Source: Corallochytrium limacisporum
Lineage: Eukaryota > Opisthokonta
Direction: 5' to 3'
Assembly (NCBI GenBank): GCA_002811645.1
Contig: PDIP01000052.1
Span: forward strand, 41,847-105,846
Length of the DNA stretch: 64,000 nt
Of this stretch, positions 9,855 to 20,307 are shown piece after piece. A program made the translations under genes and the position numbers. The notes below the pieces were generated by a model that did no database searches, was not told the DNA's origin, and worked only from the letters and a program-made list of their open reading frames with translations. The stretch's first letter is position 1. Each line of letters starts with the position of its first letter.

Positions 9855-12800
9855 GTGTTCCATATGGAGGGAACCATGGATGTGGATGAGTCCAAAACTG
9901 GGCCTGCTGCCGAGCAGACGACAGTCAAAGACGGATCAGCAGAGCAGGTACCATCGTCTGGCCCGGGGGGTCGAACTGAGTTCCGCAGCGTGCATGATTC
10001 AGGGACAGAGTCGGAGGCGTCCGCTCGCGAGTCGCCCCTAGCTTCTTCGGGAACGAGGGCTCCACGGAATCAGAGCAGTTTCCAATTGCAACGCAAAATT
10101 AGTGAAAGAGGCTTGGGTGCGGGACAGCAACAATTCAGACAACATAGAAATTCCGCGGATGACGTCTCTGACTCCGCTGCAAGTCTTGACAGTAGCCCAC
10201 AGGGAGGAAGCAACAATAGTGTGACAAGGAGCGGTAGTGGACCAACAGGGACAGCACCAATCTCTCGGATACGGAATAGACCAAGTAGTATGCAACGACA
10301 GCTGGGGGTCACAACCCGCCGTCGGAGCAGCCAGGGCTGCACCACGACCGCCCTGCAGCAGACTGTGATGCGAGGTGGAAACCTGCCGCAGCACCACTCT
10401 TACCTGCGCAGTAGGGAGGATACCATGGACGACACGGACAGTGAGCCGCTGCGGGATCCCCAGCAACAGAGTAGCACAGGCAGCGGGACTCTTGCCAATA
10501 GTAGTAGCAACAACTCTGTAACGGCCACGGCCACCACTTTTCAACAGCAACAGAAACAGCGGCAGCATTCAATATCATCAGGTGATGGCATGCAATCTGG
10601 CCATCCACTCCACAACAGCGCCAGTTTTGGTACTGCCAGTGCTGGTGGCGCCGGCCATATCACGCCTTCCTCGTCGGCGGTCAACACACCGATCCGCGCT
10701 CCGGCATCCCCGAACCCACTGTCAAATGCAGGCATTCTTGCAGCGCAGTTTCCGGGCCGCAGCGACTCTCAGCACGCCGAAACCGACGACGATGCCATCA
10801 GTGTGACCTCTTTCGCGAGCTACGTGAGTGATCGCAGCCACCACCATTTCCATACCGGTGGCCCTAGTGGGACGGCCGCTGCCAAGGGTGGTGGTGGATC
10901 GACACTACAAAGAGAGAGCGTCAGCGTCGGTGGCGGTCTGAATACACCAACTCATCCAGGCCTGAACCGACCGACAAGCGCCCAGGGAGCGGCCAGCAGT
11001 AACAGCGTCCGTTTGTCCATGCCGCCTTCACCCGGCGGAAGTTCGGTAGCCAGCGTTGGAGAGCGCGGCCCAGGATCGGGCACCACCTCGCTCACACCGC
11101 GCGCCGCAGCGGCGACGCTCGTGGCATGCAATGCGAACCCGGGTGTCTCCAGTATCAGTCCCAGCGGCCAGACTCTGGGTGGCCAAGCATCGAACCGCAA
11201 AAGGAAACTTAGCCAACGGGTCGCCTACCAACCGGCCATCAGCAGCAATCTCGCGAAGAGCGAGACGAATAGTGTTGGTGGCCAGAGCATTACTTCGGAC
11301 AAGGAACTCATGCAAAAGTACGCTGAAGGCAGTAAACTGAGGGAGACTAAAGAGAGCAGTGCTGGTACAAGTGGCCCTCATGTTGGGCCCCACATCCCTC
11401 AATCGCCGAGTCTACTCCACAGTCTCCATGACGCGGACTCGGACGAAGATGGCGACAGCAATTCTTTGGGCGGAGGCGGTAGCAAGCAGGAGTCTGCGAT
11501 TTTGCCACCACCCCAGACGCGGCATCGACGCAAGATCCTCGGTGCTCGGACAGCTGCAGGTCGCGAAGCCCGTCTGAATCGAATTATGCACGAATCCGAC
11601 GATGCCAATGTGAACCTCGAACGTGAGATTGCGAGCGAACGTGAGTTCACCACAAGCAACCGTCTAATGAGCCACTTCGAGGAATCTTTCTCTATCGAAG
11701 ACGCGGACACACGATCCGAACTGCACGGCAGTGAAATGCACTACCCGCGCAGCCCTGGTGGTGCCAGTGTGCACTCAGGTGTGGACACACACCGACCGAT
11801 TAAACGCAAGAAGATTGCCGGCGTCGGAGAAGCGAGCGGCACCAGCGCCGGAGCTGGAGCTGGAGCGGGAACTGGAACTGGTTCGTTCACTCCACGGTCA
11901 CCATCAGCATCTGCGGCAGCTGCGCACTTTGGAAGTCCCCTCATCAGTCCCCGATCACCATCTCCATCTCCTTTCCAACGTGGATGGAGTCCGAGTCGGT
12001 TCGTGGGTGGAGGTCAGCCCTCGACCAGCGGTCAGTCGCCGCTGCCTTGGGGCGGGGCCACTGGAAGTAGCGGAACCCCGCAGGCCGCGGGAGTGGACGG
12101 TACTTTGAGTGCCAACCGCAGGACCGCTGCTGCTCAAATCGACAGGCCAGCATCAGCGCACGGGCCGGGGACTTCCTTCTTTGGCAGTCCGGCCTCACCT
12201 GGGTGGACCCAGGGGCAGGTCTTCCATCCTACGGCACGACGCGGCCGGAGCATCACCCGTACCGACCTGGAGCGAAGTAATTCGCATGGGTCAACCGGGG
12301 CTTTGCCACTGGTAGGTAGTAAGGGTCATTCCATTCTCGCGCCTTTGCAGAACGAGGGCACCCCCGGCGTACTGGGATCAGGGGCCGGTAGCAGTGCTGG
12401 GGCTGGTCCCAGGCCGGCAGGTGTAAGTCCTGCTGGCGCTAAGACAACCGACGAGGGCACGAGCGCAGCACCGGCGGCGGATGGAATCTCGTCATCGCCG
12501 GCGTTCGGGCGCATACCAGCGGCTGTGGGCCACGGCTCGACGGTTTCGGCCCCGACGTCGCCATTCTTCCGTGGGGCTGTATTTCCCTCGGTGGTCAGTG
12601 CTACGCGGGCTTCCGGGGGCTCTGGTAGTTCAGGAGGTACGGGTGCCGGCGTCAATCTACACAATCCGTTCTTGCCTCGTAATTCCGAGGCATCGATGGG
12701 CAGTGCGGAACATGCCAAACCATTCAAGCTCGATGACGCAGAGGACGGAGAGGCCACCTTAGCAGCACCAGCAGCAGCGACAACGAGAGCTTCGGTGACA

Positions 12801-12911
12801 TCGGCCATGGATGAAGAGGAGGACGAGAAAGTAGCAGGGAGCACCGGGGGGGCCAAAAACACCGAATGCAACGACGAGACCATGGAAGACGCTGAAGGTT
12901 GTGATAACTGA
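9855..12911 (+). CDS. Large disordered protein with PABIR/FAM122A-like PP2A-B55 inhibitor motif
   Basis: A 1018-residue, mostly disordered protein rich in Ser, Gly, Ala, Gln and Thr with many S-P sites. One segment (residues 573-616) stands out. It starts RLNRIMHESDD, continues with N-L-E-R-E-x-x-S-E-R-E-F, and ends HFEESFSIED. I recognise this as resembling human FAM122A/PABIR1, which has R-L-x-x-I, then N-R-E-x-x-x-E-R-E-V, then S-W-E-E-S-F-S-L-S-D, in the same order and nearly the same spacing. That segment of PABIR1 binds the B55 subunit of PP2A and blocks its catalytic site. Downstream SP-rich sequence (SPRSPSPSP, about 690-710) and a basic KRKK patch also recall the family. At over 1000 residues it is far longer than the roughly 290-residue human protein. 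The match is from recall, so the function is inferred. An AATAAA follows the stop. Confidence 0.65.
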   Translation: MFHMEGTMDVDESKTGPAAEQTTVKDGSAEQVPSSGPGGRTEFRSVHDSGTESEASARESPLASSGTRAPRNQSSFQLQRKISERGLGAGQQQFRQHRNSADDVSDSAASLDSSPQGGSNNSVTRSGSGPTGTAPISRIRNRPSSMQRQLGVTTRRRSSQGCTTTALQQTVMRGGNLPQHHSYLRSREDTMDDTDSEPLRDPQQQSSTGSGTLANSSSNNSVTATATTFQQQQKQRQHSISSGDGMQSGHPLHNSASFGTASAGGAGHITPSSSAVNTPIRAPASPNPLSNAGILAAQFPGRSDSQHAETDDDAISVTSFASYVSDRSHHHFHTGGPSGTAAAKGGGGSTLQRESVSVGGGLNTPTHPGLNRPTSAQGAASSNSVRLSMPPSPGGSSVASVGERGPGSGTTSLTPRAAAATLVACNANPGVSSISPSGQTLGGQASNRKRKLSQRVAYQPAISSNLAKSETNSVGGQSITSDKELMQKYAEGSKLRETKESSAGTSGPHVGPHIPQSPSLLHSLHDADSDEDGDSNSLGGGGSKQESAILPPPQTRHRRKILGARTAAGREARLNRIMHESDDANVNLEREIASEREFTTSNRLMSHFEESFSIEDADTRSELHGSEMHYPRSPGGASVHSGVDTHRPIKRKKIAGVGEASGTSAGAGAGAGTGTGSFTPRSPSASAAAAHFGSPLISPRSPSPSPFQRGWSPSRFVGGGQPSTSGQSPLPWGGATGSSGTPQAAGVDGTLSANRRTAAAQIDRPASAHGPGTSFFGSPASPGWTQGQVFHPTARRGRSITRTDLERSNSHGSTGALPLVGSKGHSILAPLQNEGTPGVLGSGAGSSAGAGPRPAGVSPAGAKTTDEGTSAAPAADGISSSPAFGRIPAAVGHGSTVSAPTSPFFRGAVFPSVVSATRASGGSGSSGGTGAGVNLHNPFLPRNSEASMGSAEHAKPFKLDDAEDGEATLAAPAAATTRASVTSAMDEEEDEKVAGSTGGAKNTECNDETMEDAEGCDN

Positions 12912-12960
12912 GTCGCCGTGGACCGCGCAATCTGCCGTTTGTGGATGTCTTTGCTTGTAC

Positions 12961-12966
12961 AATAAA
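12961..12966 (+). promoter_or_regulatory. AATAAA polyadenylation signal
   Basis: Lies 50 nt after the stop of the PABIR-like gene, in the 104-bp gap before the convergent gene's stop codon. Confidence 0.65.
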
Positions 12967-13015
12967 AGAATCTTAATTAGACGTTAAGTAAGTCGATATA
13001 ATGGTTTTCTATTTG

Positions 13016-13888
13016 TCACCGGAACAGTGCATCCAGTGCATCTCGCGACGCTTGATCCAACTTTCTCACCGCGGGACCGGCTTTTTGCGATGAGGGCGAC
13101 TGCGTGCGTATGTTCCCTTCCATTCCGTGGCTCTCCCTTGCGCCCACGCCAAAGAGTGCCTCGTCCATCTCTGCCACCCTTCGTCGATGTTGGAACTTCT
13201 GCCGCTCCAGGCAATGCTTACGCTCTCGTTCGGCCGCCTCCCGCAGAACAAAAGTCGATTTGCGTTTGCTTTTGCCTTTCATAACACTGGGTCGCTGCTG
13301 TTGCAATCGATCGCTCTTGGTGCCGCCTCGAGAAGCCCTTGGAGGTAGCGGTAGTGACTTACGGGCAAGGCCCTCTTCCATTTCAGTATCGACAGTGTTT
13401 TTCTGCTGGTTGCCCTTGCGTCCAAGCCTCTTAAGCTCCCATTCTTTATATCTTAACAGTGTTACCGGAGCCATAACAATTTCTGTTATATCTGACTGTG
13501 TCCGTTGAGAGACCAGGAATTCGAGGATGGTCATGAGCTTTGAAGAGACCGATTGCCCCGCCTGAGCGGCCTCCAAGACTGCCAAGCCACCGCACAGTTC
13601 AACCGCTTTCCAGAGTCCCAGAAACTCTTGCTCAGACCACGGGAGATGTTGCTGTTTCTTTTTCAATTCCTTGCGAGCTCTTCCAGTTTTGCTTGTGTCA
13701 CTATCATGGTCTTCGGCAGTGGTAAGTTTTCCAGCCTGCTGGTCTCCATCACTCACTTCAAAGTCGTCATCTTTTGCCTCCAATCCAAACTCTATGGGGT
13801 TCTGCATCTCCATGTCAATGACACTGAGAGGAACCATTGAACGCAGCTCTGCTGCTGAAAAGAAATCATGACGATGTAGCTCTGGCAT
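13016..13888 (-). CDS. Unrecognised basic protein, coiled-coil-prone C-terminus
   Basis: A 290-residue protein I do not recognise. The N-terminal part is acidic (EAKDDDFEVSDGD, about 36-48). A helical segment starting LPWSEQEFLGLWKAVELCGG (about 82-101) loosely resembles a SANT/Myb-type W-x-x-x-E start, but the later tryptophans are missing. After that come Lys/Arg-rich stretches and a charged helix (LREAAERERKHCLERQKFQHRRR). It ends with ASRDALDALFR. No signal peptide or membrane segment is seen. It is convergent with the PABIR-like gene, 104 bp apart. Sustained mixed-complexity coding over 290 codons, with an ATG right after an upstream stop-rich region, supports a real gene, perhaps nuclear. 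Function unknown. Confidence 0.7.
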   Translation of the reverse strand: MPELHRHDFFSAAELRSMVPLSVIDMEMQNPIEFGLEAKDDDFEVSDGDQQAGKLTTAEDHDSDTSKTGRARKELKKKQQHLPWSEQEFLGLWKAVELCGGLAVLEAAQAGQSVSSKLMTILEFLVSQRTQSDITEIVMAPVTLLRYKEWELKRLGRKGNQQKNTVDTEMEEGLARKSLPLPPRASRGGTKSDRLQQQRPSVMKGKSKRKSTFVLREAAERERKHCLERQKFQHRRRVAEMDEALFGVGARESHGMEGNIRTQSPSSQKAGPAVRKLDQASRDALDALFR

Positions 13889-14390
13889 TTTGTACTATCC
13901 AAGTCACTTCATTTCGAAGTAGGAGGATGGAAAGCAGCAGAGCGACGATTGCTTGAGGCAGCACCTCCTCTGTTTCTTACGTTCTTCTTTCACCCGATCT
14001 CATCCATCCCACACCAGAAATCAATATGACAATCTCTTCTGGACTGAAGATCTTCCTCTCAGGTAGCAGCACAAGCGAACGTGAGGTCTCGAAGGCATTA
14101 TCCTCCTGTGAACTGGTTGCTCTGCGGACGTGACAACACCTCAACGCAAAAGGGGGGAGGCGAATCTTTCGCGCGCTGTCTGCGTTCCTCCCCCCCCCCG
14201 GGGGGGGGGGAAGGCCGGATGGGGCACTGTGGTGTGGCGACATGTTTGAAGATGCGTACGGAAACCAAACGTGTCTGAGCAAATGAAATAAGTTTATCTC
14301 TGTGTGACTTCATTACATACCAATCGGTTCTTTTCTTTGTATTGTTTTTCTTTATGTTTCTCTTTCATCTCTGTAGCCACGATCACCATC
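13889..14390. other. intergenic with C10G11 palindrome
   Basis: No gene seen in these 502 bp between the start of the unrecognised gene and the stop of ClpB (both on the minus strand). The main feature is a C10G11 junction at 14190-14210, about 300 bp upstream of the unrecognised gene's ATG. Confidence 0.7.
14190..14210. repeat. C10G11 palindromic homopolymer junction
   Basis: Ten C then eleven G, a perfect 20-bp palindrome core. Confidence 0.9.
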
Positions 14391-16907
14391 CTAATTGGAA
14401 GAGACATATCCCTCGTCCTCATCGGCGAGGCGGTCCTTGACATTGAGTTTCTTAGCAGAGTCAACCAGGTTCTCGCCCGCGTGGGCTTCGACCTTGATAC
14501 CACCCTTCTTGCCAACGTTTACAGTGAGTACATCGCCAGGCTGACCCTTTCCTTCCAGCAGCAGACGAGCCATGGGGTTCATGACCTGCTTCTGGAGGAT
14601 GCGATTCAGGGGACGGGCACCGTATACTGGATCGTAACCAAGTTCAGCCAACCAGTCCTTTGCTTCCTCGCTGATTGTCATGGTCAGCTCCTTCTCTTCC
14701 AGGAGCTTGTCAATTTCACGCAGACGCACTTCCAGGATGTCCTTCATGTCTTCACGACGTAGACGGTTAAAGAGTACAGTGTCGCTCAATCGATTCACAA
14801 ACTCTGGTGCAAAGTGTTGACGAACCTGCCGCATGACATCGCCCTTGGCTTCAATCGACTTGTGGCCTTCGGGCAAGCTCGCCAGCACATCGGCACCAAT
14901 ATTGGAAGTCATGATGATCACAGTGTTCTTGAAGTCCACCTTACGTCCCTGACTATCAGTGAGTTGACCTTCATCCAGGACTTGCAAGAGCAGGTTGCTC
15001 ACCTCACGGTGGGCCTTTTCGAACTCATCGAGCAGAGTCAGAGAGTAAGGACGGCGCCGCACGGCCTCGGTCAACTGACCACCTTCATCGTAGCCGACGT
15101 AGCCCGGGGGGGCGCCGATGAGGCGGCTGACGCTGAATTTCTCCATGTACTCAGACATGTCAAGGCGGATCATGGCAGCCTCCGTGTCAAACATGAACTC
15201 GGACAGAGTCTTGCACAGTTCAGTCTTGCCCACACCGGTCGGGCCCAGGAACAAGAAGCTCGCAATGGGCTTATCGTGTTTCTGCAGACCTGCCCTGCTA
15301 AGGCGCACCGCTTCGGAGATGACTTTGATGGCATCCTCCTGTCCCTTGACACGTCGAGAAAGGTATTCTTCCATATGTAACAATTTGCTCTTTTCGCCCT
15401 CCATTAGAGAGTGCACAGGGATGCCTGTGCTGCGACTAACCACCTCCATGATGTCCTGTGCGGTAACGGCGTCACCAAGCATGCGACGCCCAGTGGAAGA
15501 AGTCATGTTCTCCAATTCGTTGTCACGCTCCTTGATATCTTGTTCTAACTTTGGAATGAGATCGTGACGCAGTTGACCAGCACGCTCCCAGTCACCATTG
15601 CGCTGGGCAGTGGCCAATTCGTTACGGTACTCGTCCAGTTTTAGGCGGAACTCCGAGGCAGAGTTGATCATGTCCTTCTCCTCGTTCCATTTTTGTGTCA
15701 GAGCATCCCGTTCTTTCTCACTCGCCTCGAGGTCCTTACGGATCTGGTCAGCCCGGGAGAGCGACTGGGCGTCCGTATCCTTCTTCAGAGCTTCCAGTTC
15801 GATTTTCATGCGCACGATTTCTCGATCGACACGTTCAATGCTTTCGGGCTTGGATTCCTGCTGGAGACGTAGACGACTAGCTGCCTCATCGACCAGGTCT
15901 ATGGCCTTGTCAGGCAGGAAGCGATCAGCAATGTAACGTTGAGAGTATGTGGCCGCAGTTACCAGTGCAGCATCCGTAATACGCACACCGTGATGGATCT
16001 CATACTTCTCCTTCAGACCACGCAGGATGGCTACCGCGTCCTCCACACTTGGTTCTTGGACCAGTACGCTCTGGAAGCGCCGGGCTAGTGCAGCGTCCTT
16101 CTCGATGTACTTGCGGTACTCATCAATTGTGGTAGCACCCACCAAGTGAAGTTCGCCCCTGGCCAGAGCAGGCTTTAGCATGTTGCTGGCGTCAATGGAA
16201 CCTTCAGCCTTACCCAGGCCAAGCATGTTGTGCAGTTCATCGATAAATAGAATCAGATTTCCCTGCTCGGCCTCGACATCCTTCAACACACTCCTCAAAC
16301 GCTCCTCGAACTCACCACGGAACTTGGCGCCCGCAATTAGGGCTGCCAAGTCGATGCTCACCAACCGCTTGTCCTTCAGTGAATCCGGTACTTCGCCATT
16401 AATGATGCGCTGGGCCAGGCCCTCCACAATAGCAGTTTTACCAACACCAGGCTCACCGATCAGCACAGGGTTATTCTTGGTACGTCTGCTGAGTACCTGA
16501 ATGGTCCTACGGATCTCATCGTCACGCCCGATGACGGGATCTAGTTTGCCCTTACGAGCCTTCTCCGTGAGATCAATGCTATACTTCTTCAGTGCCTCTC
16601 CCTGAGGCACATTCTCTGGGTTAACCCAACCCATGGGCTGGCCTGGTCCACCTGGGGAGCCAGGAGGAGGAGGTCCTCCACGGTTGTACAGACTCTTTCC
16701 GGCGTGGAAAGAACGAACGCCAATTATCCCTGTGGCATTTATAGCGGTCGTCCGCAGGAGGTTGTTGGCCGACGACGCCACAGTGACGTCGCCGATCGCA
16801 GCGGACGGCCTCAGCACAGATCGCATAGCCCGTCCTGCATGTTGCCCAACGAGCTCGGATCCGCCCGTGAGACCGGCCTGTCTGACCAGCCTCTGCAAAC
16901 CCAACAT
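14391..16907 (-). CDS. HSP78: Mitochondrial ClpB/Hsp78 disaggregase
   Basis: An 838-residue class I Clp/Hsp100 ATPase. Residues 1-75 are Arg/Ser/Ala-rich with few acidic residues and look like a mitochondrial presequence. The Clp N-domain is missing, as in fungal Hsp78. NBD1 starts near residue 110 with Walker [10 protein letters not shown] (about 150) and Walker [10 protein letters not shown]. The middle coiled-coil domain spans about 385-500. NBD2 has Walker [10 protein letters not shown] (about 555), Walker [12 protein letters not shown], a GYVGYDEGG pore loop and a sensor-2 GARPL motif. The protein unfolds and rescues aggregated matrix proteins with mitochondrial Hsp70. The DEFEKAH form of Walker B is typical of the mitochondrial branch. 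Localisation is inferred from the presequence. Confidence 0.95.
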   Translation of the reverse strand: MLGLQRLVRQAGLTGGSELVGQHAGRAMRSVLRPSAAIGDVTVASSANNLLRTTAINATGIIGVRSFHAGKSLYNRGGPPPPGSPGGPGQPMGWVNPENVPQGEALKKYSIDLTEKARKGKLDPVIGRDDEIRRTIQVLSRRTKNNPVLIGEPGVGKTAIVEGLAQRIINGEVPDSLKDKRLVSIDLAALIAGAKFRGEFEERLRSVLKDVEAEQGNLILFIDELHNMLGLGKAEGSIDASNMLKPALARGELHLVGATTIDEYRKYIEKDAALARRFQSVLVQEPSVEDAVAILRGLKEKYEIHHGVRITDAALVTAATYSQRYIADRFLPDKAIDLVDEAASRLRLQQESKPESIERVDREIVRMKIELEALKKDTDAQSLSRADQIRKDLEASEKERDALTQKWNEEKDMINSASEFRLKLDEYRNELATAQRNGDWERAGQLRHDLIPKLEQDIKERDNELENMTSSTGRRMLGDAVTAQDIMEVVSRSTGIPVHSLMEGEKSKLLHMEEYLSRRVKGQEDAIKVISEAVRLSRAGLQKHDKPIASFLFLGPTGVGKTELCKTLSEFMFDTEAAMIRLDMSEYMEKFSVSRLIGAPPGYVGYDEGGQLTEAVRRRPYSLTLLDEFEKAHREVSNLLLQVLDEGQLTDSQGRKVDFKNTVIIMTSNIGADVLASLPEGHKSIEAKGDVMRQVRQHFAPEFVNRLSDTVLFNRLRREDMKDILEVRLREIDKLLEEKELTMTISEEAKDWLAELGYDPVYGARPLNRILQKQVMNPMARLLLEGKGQPGDVLTVNVGKKGGIKVEAHAGENLVDSAKKLNVKDRLADEDEGYVSSN

Positions 16908-18184
16908 TATTGACAGTCTGTGACTGGTTCAACTACAACAAAAACAGACAATCTGTTGTGCTGTTGTGGACCTGATTATCTGTCTAACAGGGTGCAGGCA
17001 ATTCGCTGCCTTCAAATACCCATTATGACCGCGACACGGCATTTACTTGATGCACGGCTGGCGTAGGACGATGTGAATCAGCCTCTGCACAATTTGGCAC
17101 TCTTCGCGGGTTCCGCGAAGCGAGGCCTCCTCCTGGCCGTTCTGTTGCGTGAGGGCTTGGGGGGGGGGGAGGGGAGGCGGGTTCTGTCCCGTTCTTGGCA
17201 CACCCACACAGTGGTCAACCCTTCAGAGTCTCCGTCTCTCAGCAGTGAGACTCATTTTTTGGGGAACACTCACTATAAGTAATCCCCCCCTACTGTCGGA
17301 GATGGGAACCGGAATTCGCGACCATTCACGAACAACCAGCTATGCACCTGTCCGTTCATGGAATTTCCATATATTCACTAGCCAGTGTGCAGACGATTCA
17401 ACCACCCCTCCCCCCCCCCCCCCCCCGGGGGGGACGGGGGGCCTGGGGGCTTTACCGTGACGGGTCCGGGTAAGATCTGTCGATCTTTGGTGCTTCGTTT
17501 TGGCACCACCGAGGCAAAGAACTTACCAGGGGTAGGTAGCCCGAGCGAGTGAGAGTGAGTGGAGGCTTCGAGGGGGATTGTAGAGAAAAGCAAACGTCCG
17601 AGGGACACCCCTGAGTTATCCACCCGTTTCTGTGCGTGCAGCACGTCATCTTGGGGCGAATTCAATAAAATCTGACAATCATGATCGAGGACATGCAGCC
17701 ACAGTATATTACGATATTGATTGAGATATAAATCTGTTGGAGATCAGAGACATGTGTGATTGATGCACAGCTAAACTAATGCAGAGACGGGTTGAGAACA
17801 GGGTCCGCCGCCGATTGGGTGGCCTGAAACAGAGAGAGAGGCAGAGAGAGAGAGAGAGAGAGAAGGGGGGGGGGGAGAGGGAGAGAGAGAGAGGGAGAGA
17901 GGGAGGGGTGCCCCGTGCTGTTTGGAGCGGGCACAGAGATCTGCAACTGGGAAGGTGCGATCTCTATCCCGGAATCCGAACGGGGGCTCTACATGAATGC
18001 ATTGAAGGTGATTGATGTCTATGGTTATGATGATGGTGTGCGTGTTTAGTTTCTTGTTCATTTTGATATTTCTGTCTCTTGAATTACATGGTGTTGATGT
18101 GGTTTGGAGAAAAGATGTGCGTTCCTATGACAGAGGGACTGGTATGCTCGGTTCTGATCGAGACCAAAGCTTGGAGTCCTTCGC
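16908..18184. other. intergenic: C17G7 junction and GA repeats, upstream of ClpB
   Basis: No gene seen. Contains a G-rich tract (17158-17180), the C17G7 junction, then ordinary sequence. A GA microsatellite with a G10 run (about 17838-17905) precedes the 3' region of the UBE2L3-like gene. Confidence 0.7.
17410..17433. repeat. C17G7 palindromic homopolymer junction
   Basis: Seventeen C followed by seven G, about 500 bp upstream of the ClpB start codon. Confidence 0.9.
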
Positions 18185-18646
18185 TTAGGCCTTGGGTCTC
18201 TTCTCAGCATGCTTCTTTATCGACTCCTCCAGCTGCTTTTGATACTTTGCCTTGTCCTGCTGGTAGAGCTGACCAATGTCAGCCACCAGTACGTCCTGGA
18301 AGTTGGGCTCGCACATGAGCTGGTTCAGGCGTTCGATTACCTGCTGCACCTTGGTGGCAGGTTTCCACGCCTCTGGCTTGAGTACATCCAAGCAAATATT
18401 GCCGCTGGCATCAATGTTTGGGTGGTAGACCGGGGTCTGGAAGACAACCTTCGGAGGCTTGAAAGGGTATTCCGTGGGGAAGTCAATCTTGATACGGTAC
18501 GCGACCTTGTCATGGGGCTTCTCGGTCGGGCACAGCAGGCCTTCCCAGTGCAAGATGTTTGCTTCGTCCACCTTAAGGTCACGCAACAGACCACCCTCTC
18601 CCTTCTGCAGCTCTCCGAGTTCCTTCTGTAGTCGCTTGGTTGCCAT
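18185..18646 (-). CDS. UBE2L3: UBE2L3 (UbcH7)-like ubiquitin-conjugating enzyme E2
   Basis: A 153-residue single-domain E2, against 154 in human UBE2L3. The chosen ATG gives the usual MATKRLQKEL start; an in-frame upstream ATG would add 11 unconserved residues. UBE2L3 hallmarks are present: VDEAN, W-E-G-L, FPTEYPFKPPK, YHPNID, the active site NICLDVL with Cys85, and the signature E-A-W-K-P-A-T-K. The C-terminus KHAEKRP matches human KKYGEKRP. E2s of this clade pass ubiquitin to HECT and RBR E3 ligases. Odd point: residues 87 and 118 are Asp where UBE2L3 has Pro88 and His119, the positions linked to its loss of lysine reactivity. The cytosolic/nuclear location is family knowledge. Confidence 0.92.
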   Translation of the reverse strand: MATKRLQKELGELQKGEGGLLRDLKVDEANILHWEGLLCPTEKPHDKVAYRIKIDFPTEYPFKPPKVVFQTPVYHPNIDASGNICLDVLKPEAWKPATKVQQVIERLNQLMCEPNFQDVLVADIGQLYQQDKAKYQKQLEESIKKHAEKRPKA

Positions 18647-20307
18647 TGTTCTATTTTGCAGGTAAACTCTCCTGGTCACCCGGGGTTCTGTTATTCAATT
18701 CTGAACTGCCTATTCCGATTGCGTGAACTTGTTTGAGTACATCTACGGTGCTATCGGTGTACTGTAGAAATTAGGTAAAACTAACGATCCGAAAGTATAG
18801 GCAACATCATGCACATGTGGTGAAAGTAAACAATCCAGCAGTTGAAATACCTGTCGAAATCTGCAAAACAGAACACACTGCCTGCACCCTCCACAAAAAA
18901 TTTTCAAAACGGGGAGGGGGGGCGGAGGGCAGTAACTACCCAGCCCGCAAAGCAACCCTAAAACTCGCCCCCGGGGGAGGGGGGGGGGTTGGGCCCTTCC
19001 GCTCCTCTTTTTACACCCTTCGGGAACAAATCATCGACCGCAAAAAACGAAAGCGGGAAGAAATTGTTCATACGAAAGGCACCGAAAACGTGAGCAGAAG
19101 CGTACGGGCACCCCCTCCTCGGACCGGGAACACACACACACACACACACGCTCACCAGCGGCAAAAGACCAAAAAAAAAAGGAACTCTTGCGACTACTCA
19201 AAAAGCCTGCGATCCCCCGTCCCCGCCTCCCCGGTCTCCAGGTCAAACAAGGCCGGAAAGGATACTTTCCTTGTCACTGTCTCGAAGGAAAACAAACACA
19301 CACAGCGGAAAGATTGTCCTGAGAGAAACACAGAAAGGGGGGAATTAAAAGGCTAATCACGTACTGGGCGGGCGGGTCGGGTTTGCCTTTGTCCCCGGGG
19401 TGCCCATTGTTGCCTTGTGTTCAAATTTCTCTTGTCTTACTTTACATTTTTGTTTAATTTTTCTCACAATTTGGCTTTGTGATTTTGGAACACTCAAAAA
19501 GAAAAAAATGAAACGACGGCTTGCTGACAACAGAACCAAAAAAGGGAAGGCATGGGGTGGCTTGGCGTTCCGAAATTCCTTTTGGTTCGGAAGGCGCCGA
19601 AAAATGAATAGAAAGAAAAAATTGGACAAAACCATCGGGTGCTTTGCTATAGAAAACTGCCATGGAGTGCTTGCTTTGAGGGAGGGCGGAAAAGCCCAAA
19701 ATGCAGGAGTGATCGGGAAAGGAGAAGGGGGGCGGGGCGGGCCAAGAGCAGCGGGCGAGAGACACCGAGAGAGGGAGAGGGAGAGAGAGAGAGTACCCGG
19801 AAAACGGGGGCCAGTTTGTCATGTTTTCCTCTCCTCTGCTAGAGCCGGAGTATCTTTGATTTAACACAGCCCACGCCATCCCCCCGGCGAGTCACTTGCG
19901 GGGGGTTGGGCCTGGAGGGGGGGGGAAGGGAGGGGAGGGACCGCCGTCGCTCCATGCAGGTTTGCACCCCATTTTTGTGGCGGGCGAGCTGACCAACCCA
20001 ATATTCCTTATGCAATGTGCAAGAGAACGCCAAGATTGAGAGGAATTCTTGGCTTTTCACTGCAGTGTTTCTGTTTTTGGTTGTCTTGGGATTCGATTCT
20101 TGGCGTTTGACAAGAGATCTTGGCGCTCGAAGTGTGTAGAGGGCACAAGGGTTCTCTCTCGGATTCGATGGCGATATGCGTACATTGGTGAAACTGTGTA
20201 TTCTACTACGTTAGGATTTGAAGGAATAGTATAGTACAGATGGATTTGCATGTTGAAACGGATGTTCAAAAGTGATGAAATGAGAGAGGAGGAGCGATGA
20301 GTCGATC
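18647..20307. other. intergenic: G-rich and GA islands, (CA)n
   Basis: No gene seen. Contains G-rich tracts (18905-18990, including C5G5), a (CA)n repeat (19131-19149), A-rich stretches, a GA microsatellite (about 19765-19795) and another G-rich tract (19895-19940). The LIS1 3' region follows. Confidence 0.7.

Noticed and set aside
14304-15936. Plus-strand frames of 110-190 codons
   Set aside because: Antisense to ClpB; no domain content.
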